DNA of 64,000 bases from assembly GCA_030149365.1 (NCBI GenBank), contig JASBRP010000045.1:1-64000 (forward strand), written 5' to 3'. The notes below the pieces were generated by a model that saw nothing but the letters and a program-made list of their open reading frames with translations, did not search any database and was not told the origin of the DNA. Positions 62,784 through 64,000 of this stretch are shown one piece after another (the first letter of the stretch is position 1; every line of letters begins with the position of its first letter). A program made the position numbers and the translations under genes. Origin of the DNA: Solimonas sp. GTDB taxonomy: Bacteria > Pseudomonadota > Gammaproteobacteria > Nevskiales > Nevskiaceae.

Positions 62784-63662
62784 TCAGTTCGGCTGCTCCA
62801 CGACCGTGGGCGAGAAGTGCGTCAGCATCGACAGGATGCGGTACAGCTTCTCGCGCATCTCGCGGCGGTCGATGATCATGTCGATCGCGCCCTTCTCCAG
62901 CAGGAACTCGGCGCGCTGGAAGCCCTCGGGGAGCTTCTGGCGCACGGTCTGCTCGATCACGCGCGGGCCGGCAAAGCCGATCAGCGCGCGCGGCTCGGCG
63001 ATATTGATGTCGCCCAGCATCGCCAGGCTCGCCGACACGCCGCCCATGGTCGGGTGCGTCAGCACCGAGATGAACGGCAGCCCGCGCTCGGACAGGCGCG
63101 CCAGCGCCGCCGAGGTCTTGGCCATCTGCATCAGCGAGAACAGCGACTCCTGCATGCGCGCGCCACCGGTGGCGGCAAAGCAGATCATCGGCGTGCCGTA
63201 CTCCAGCGCCTGGTCGACGCCCTGCACGAACTTCTCGCCCACCACGCTGCCCATCGAGCCGCCCATGAAGCTGAACTCGAAGGCCGCCGTCACCACCGGC
63301 AGGCCCATGAGCTGGCCGCGCATGACCACCAGCGCGTCCTTCTCCTGGGTCTCGGCCTGCGCTTCCTTGATGCGCTCGGTGTACTTGCGGCTGTCCTTGA
63401 ACTTCAGCGGGTCGGTCGGGATCACGTTGTTGGCGATCTCGAAGCGCGGCTCCGCGTCCAGGAAATGGTTGAGGCGCTCACGCGCATCAATCGGACGGTG
63501 CGTGCTGCACTTGGGGCAGACCTCCAGGGTCCGCTCCAGCTCCGCTCGGTACAGCACGGACTGGCAACTCTCGCACTTGGTCCAGAGGCCCTCGGGCACG
63601 CTCTTGCTGCGGCGCCCGTTGGTCAGCAGCTTGGAACCTGAAATCTTGTCGAGCCAGCTCAT
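62784..63662 (-). CDS. accD: Acetyl-CoA carboxylase carboxyltransferase subunit beta
   Basis: The 292-residue AccD transfers carboxyl to acetyl-CoA with AccA. The N-terminal zinc ribbon uses Cys30, Cys33, Cys49 and Cys52 (TKCESC and VCPKCSTH). The crotonase-type core has [20 protein letters not shown] and [10 protein letters not shown]. It sits between trpA and folC as in many gammaproteobacteria; the trpA stop is 7 bases upstream. Confidence 0.95.
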   Translation of the reverse strand: MSWLDKISGSKLLTNGRRSKSVPEGLWTKCESCQSVLYRAELERTLEVCPKCSTHRPIDARERLNHFLDAEPRFEIANNVIPTDPLKFKDSRKYTERIKEAQAETQEKDALVVMRGQLMGLPVVTAAFEFSFMGGSMGSVVGEKFVQGVDQALEYGTPMICFAATGGARMQESLFSLMQMAKTSAALARLSERGLPFISVLTHPTMGGVSASLAMLGDINIAEPRALIGFAGPRVIEQTVRQKLPEGFQRAEFLLEKGAIDMIIDRREMREKLYRILSMLTHFSPTVVEQPN

Positions 63663-63669
63663 CGGCTAC

Positions 63670-64000
63670 TCAATTCCCTTTGTCTAGAGCCTCACGCAGC
63701 GGCGCCAGCTTCTCGGCCAGCCGCCCAGGCAACGTTGAAGGCTCATTCTGATGCTTCTCGATTTCGGCGACCAGTGCGCTACCCACGATCACGGCATCGG
63801 CCACCGCCCCTACCGCGCGCGCCGAAGCGGCATCGCGGATCCCGAATCCCACAGCCAGCGGAAGCTTCGTAAACCGCCGGATTTCCTGCAATTTTTCGGC
63901 CACACTGGCCACATCCAGGCTGGCCGCACCGGTCACGCCCTTGAGCGAAACGTAGTACAGATAGCCGCTGGCCTGTCGAGCCACCGCCTCGATGCGCTCC
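63670..64000 (-). CDS. trpA: Tryptophan synthase alpha subunit (3' part, runs off window)
   Basis: About 110 C-terminal residues, open to the window edge. Recognised by YYVSLKGVTGA (loop 6), the phosphate-binding PLAVGFGIRDAA, and ADAVIVGSALV; the enzyme cleaves indole-3-glycerol phosphate to indole for TrpB. The start lies beyond position 64000. It is in the trpA-accD-folC order. Confidence 0.93.
   Translation of the reverse strand, partial: ERIEAVARQASGYLYYVSLKGVTGAASLDVASVAEKLQEIRRFTKLPLAVGFGIRDAASARAVGAVADAVIVGSALVAEIEKHQNEPSTLPGRLAEKLAPLREALDKGN

Overview
The window is about 64 kb of GC-rich (roughly two thirds G+C) chromosomal DNA, almost fully coding, with operons on both strands. The block trpA-accD-folC-dedD-cvpA-purF at the right end, together with dusA, lpxH, pgaABCD, uup, a liu-type leucine degradation cluster and several DUF families (DUF1329, DUF4166, DUF6607), points to an aerobic gammaproteobacterium. 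I infer a Nevskiales-like organism (Solimonas, Nevskia or Hydrocarboniphaga type); this is inference from gene content, not a database match. I see no rRNA, tRNA, CRISPR array, transposase or prophage genes.

Layout. 1-7.8 kb: end of an Ala/Pro/Lys-rich protein, a DUF1329 protein, two alpha/beta hydrolases around a TetR regulator with a clear operator, a FadH-type dienoyl-CoA reductase, and a MerR regulator (CueR-like cysteines) upstream of a quinone reductase. 7.9-14.3 kb: pgaABCD for poly-N-acetylglucosamine export. 14.4-16.7 kb: a three-gene inner-membrane PepSY operon, probably for iron. 16.8-21.7 kb: uup, DUF4166, an M23 peptidase, a patatin and a small membrane protein. 22-26.4 kb: a PucR/CdaR-like regulator, a VOC-ankyrin fusion and an M28 lipoprotein, linked by two copies of the same palindrome. 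26.4-32.4 kb: a Fur-box divergent pair (DUF6607 lipoprotein and a TonB receptor with a membrane-spanning N-terminal extension) and a second TonB receptor. 32.4-39.3 kb: a pterin synthase/SDR pair, a MacAB-type exporter and an EAL protein with a degenerate GGDEF domain.

39.3-49.3 kb is devoted to acyl-CoA metabolism: an SDR with two acyl-CoA dehydrogenase subunits, then liuE-liuD-liuB-liuA (isovaleryl-CoA to acetoacetate and acetyl-CoA), facing a divergent TetR gene with a shared operator. The methylglutaconyl-CoA hydratase gene (liuC) is missing from the cluster. 49.3-55.3 kb: dusA, a periplasmic cyclophilin, lpxH, a membrane-anchored FMN glutamate-synthase-like protein, and an AraC/SDR divergent pair with a direct-repeat operator. 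55.4-64 kb: DUF455, metZ behind a SAM-II-like riboswitch with its own terminator, a 266-bp MITE-like element, DUF2059, purF, cvpA, dedD, folC, accD and the truncated 3' end of trpA.

The most interesting items are the metZ leader (a pseudoknot-type SAM sensor with a readable terminator/antiterminator switch), the MITE-like element beside it, the paired TTTTGTG-N6-CACAAAA operators, the membrane-domain/TonB-receptor fusion, the tetrahydrobiopterin-like pterin operon, and the MerR/quinone-reductase module.
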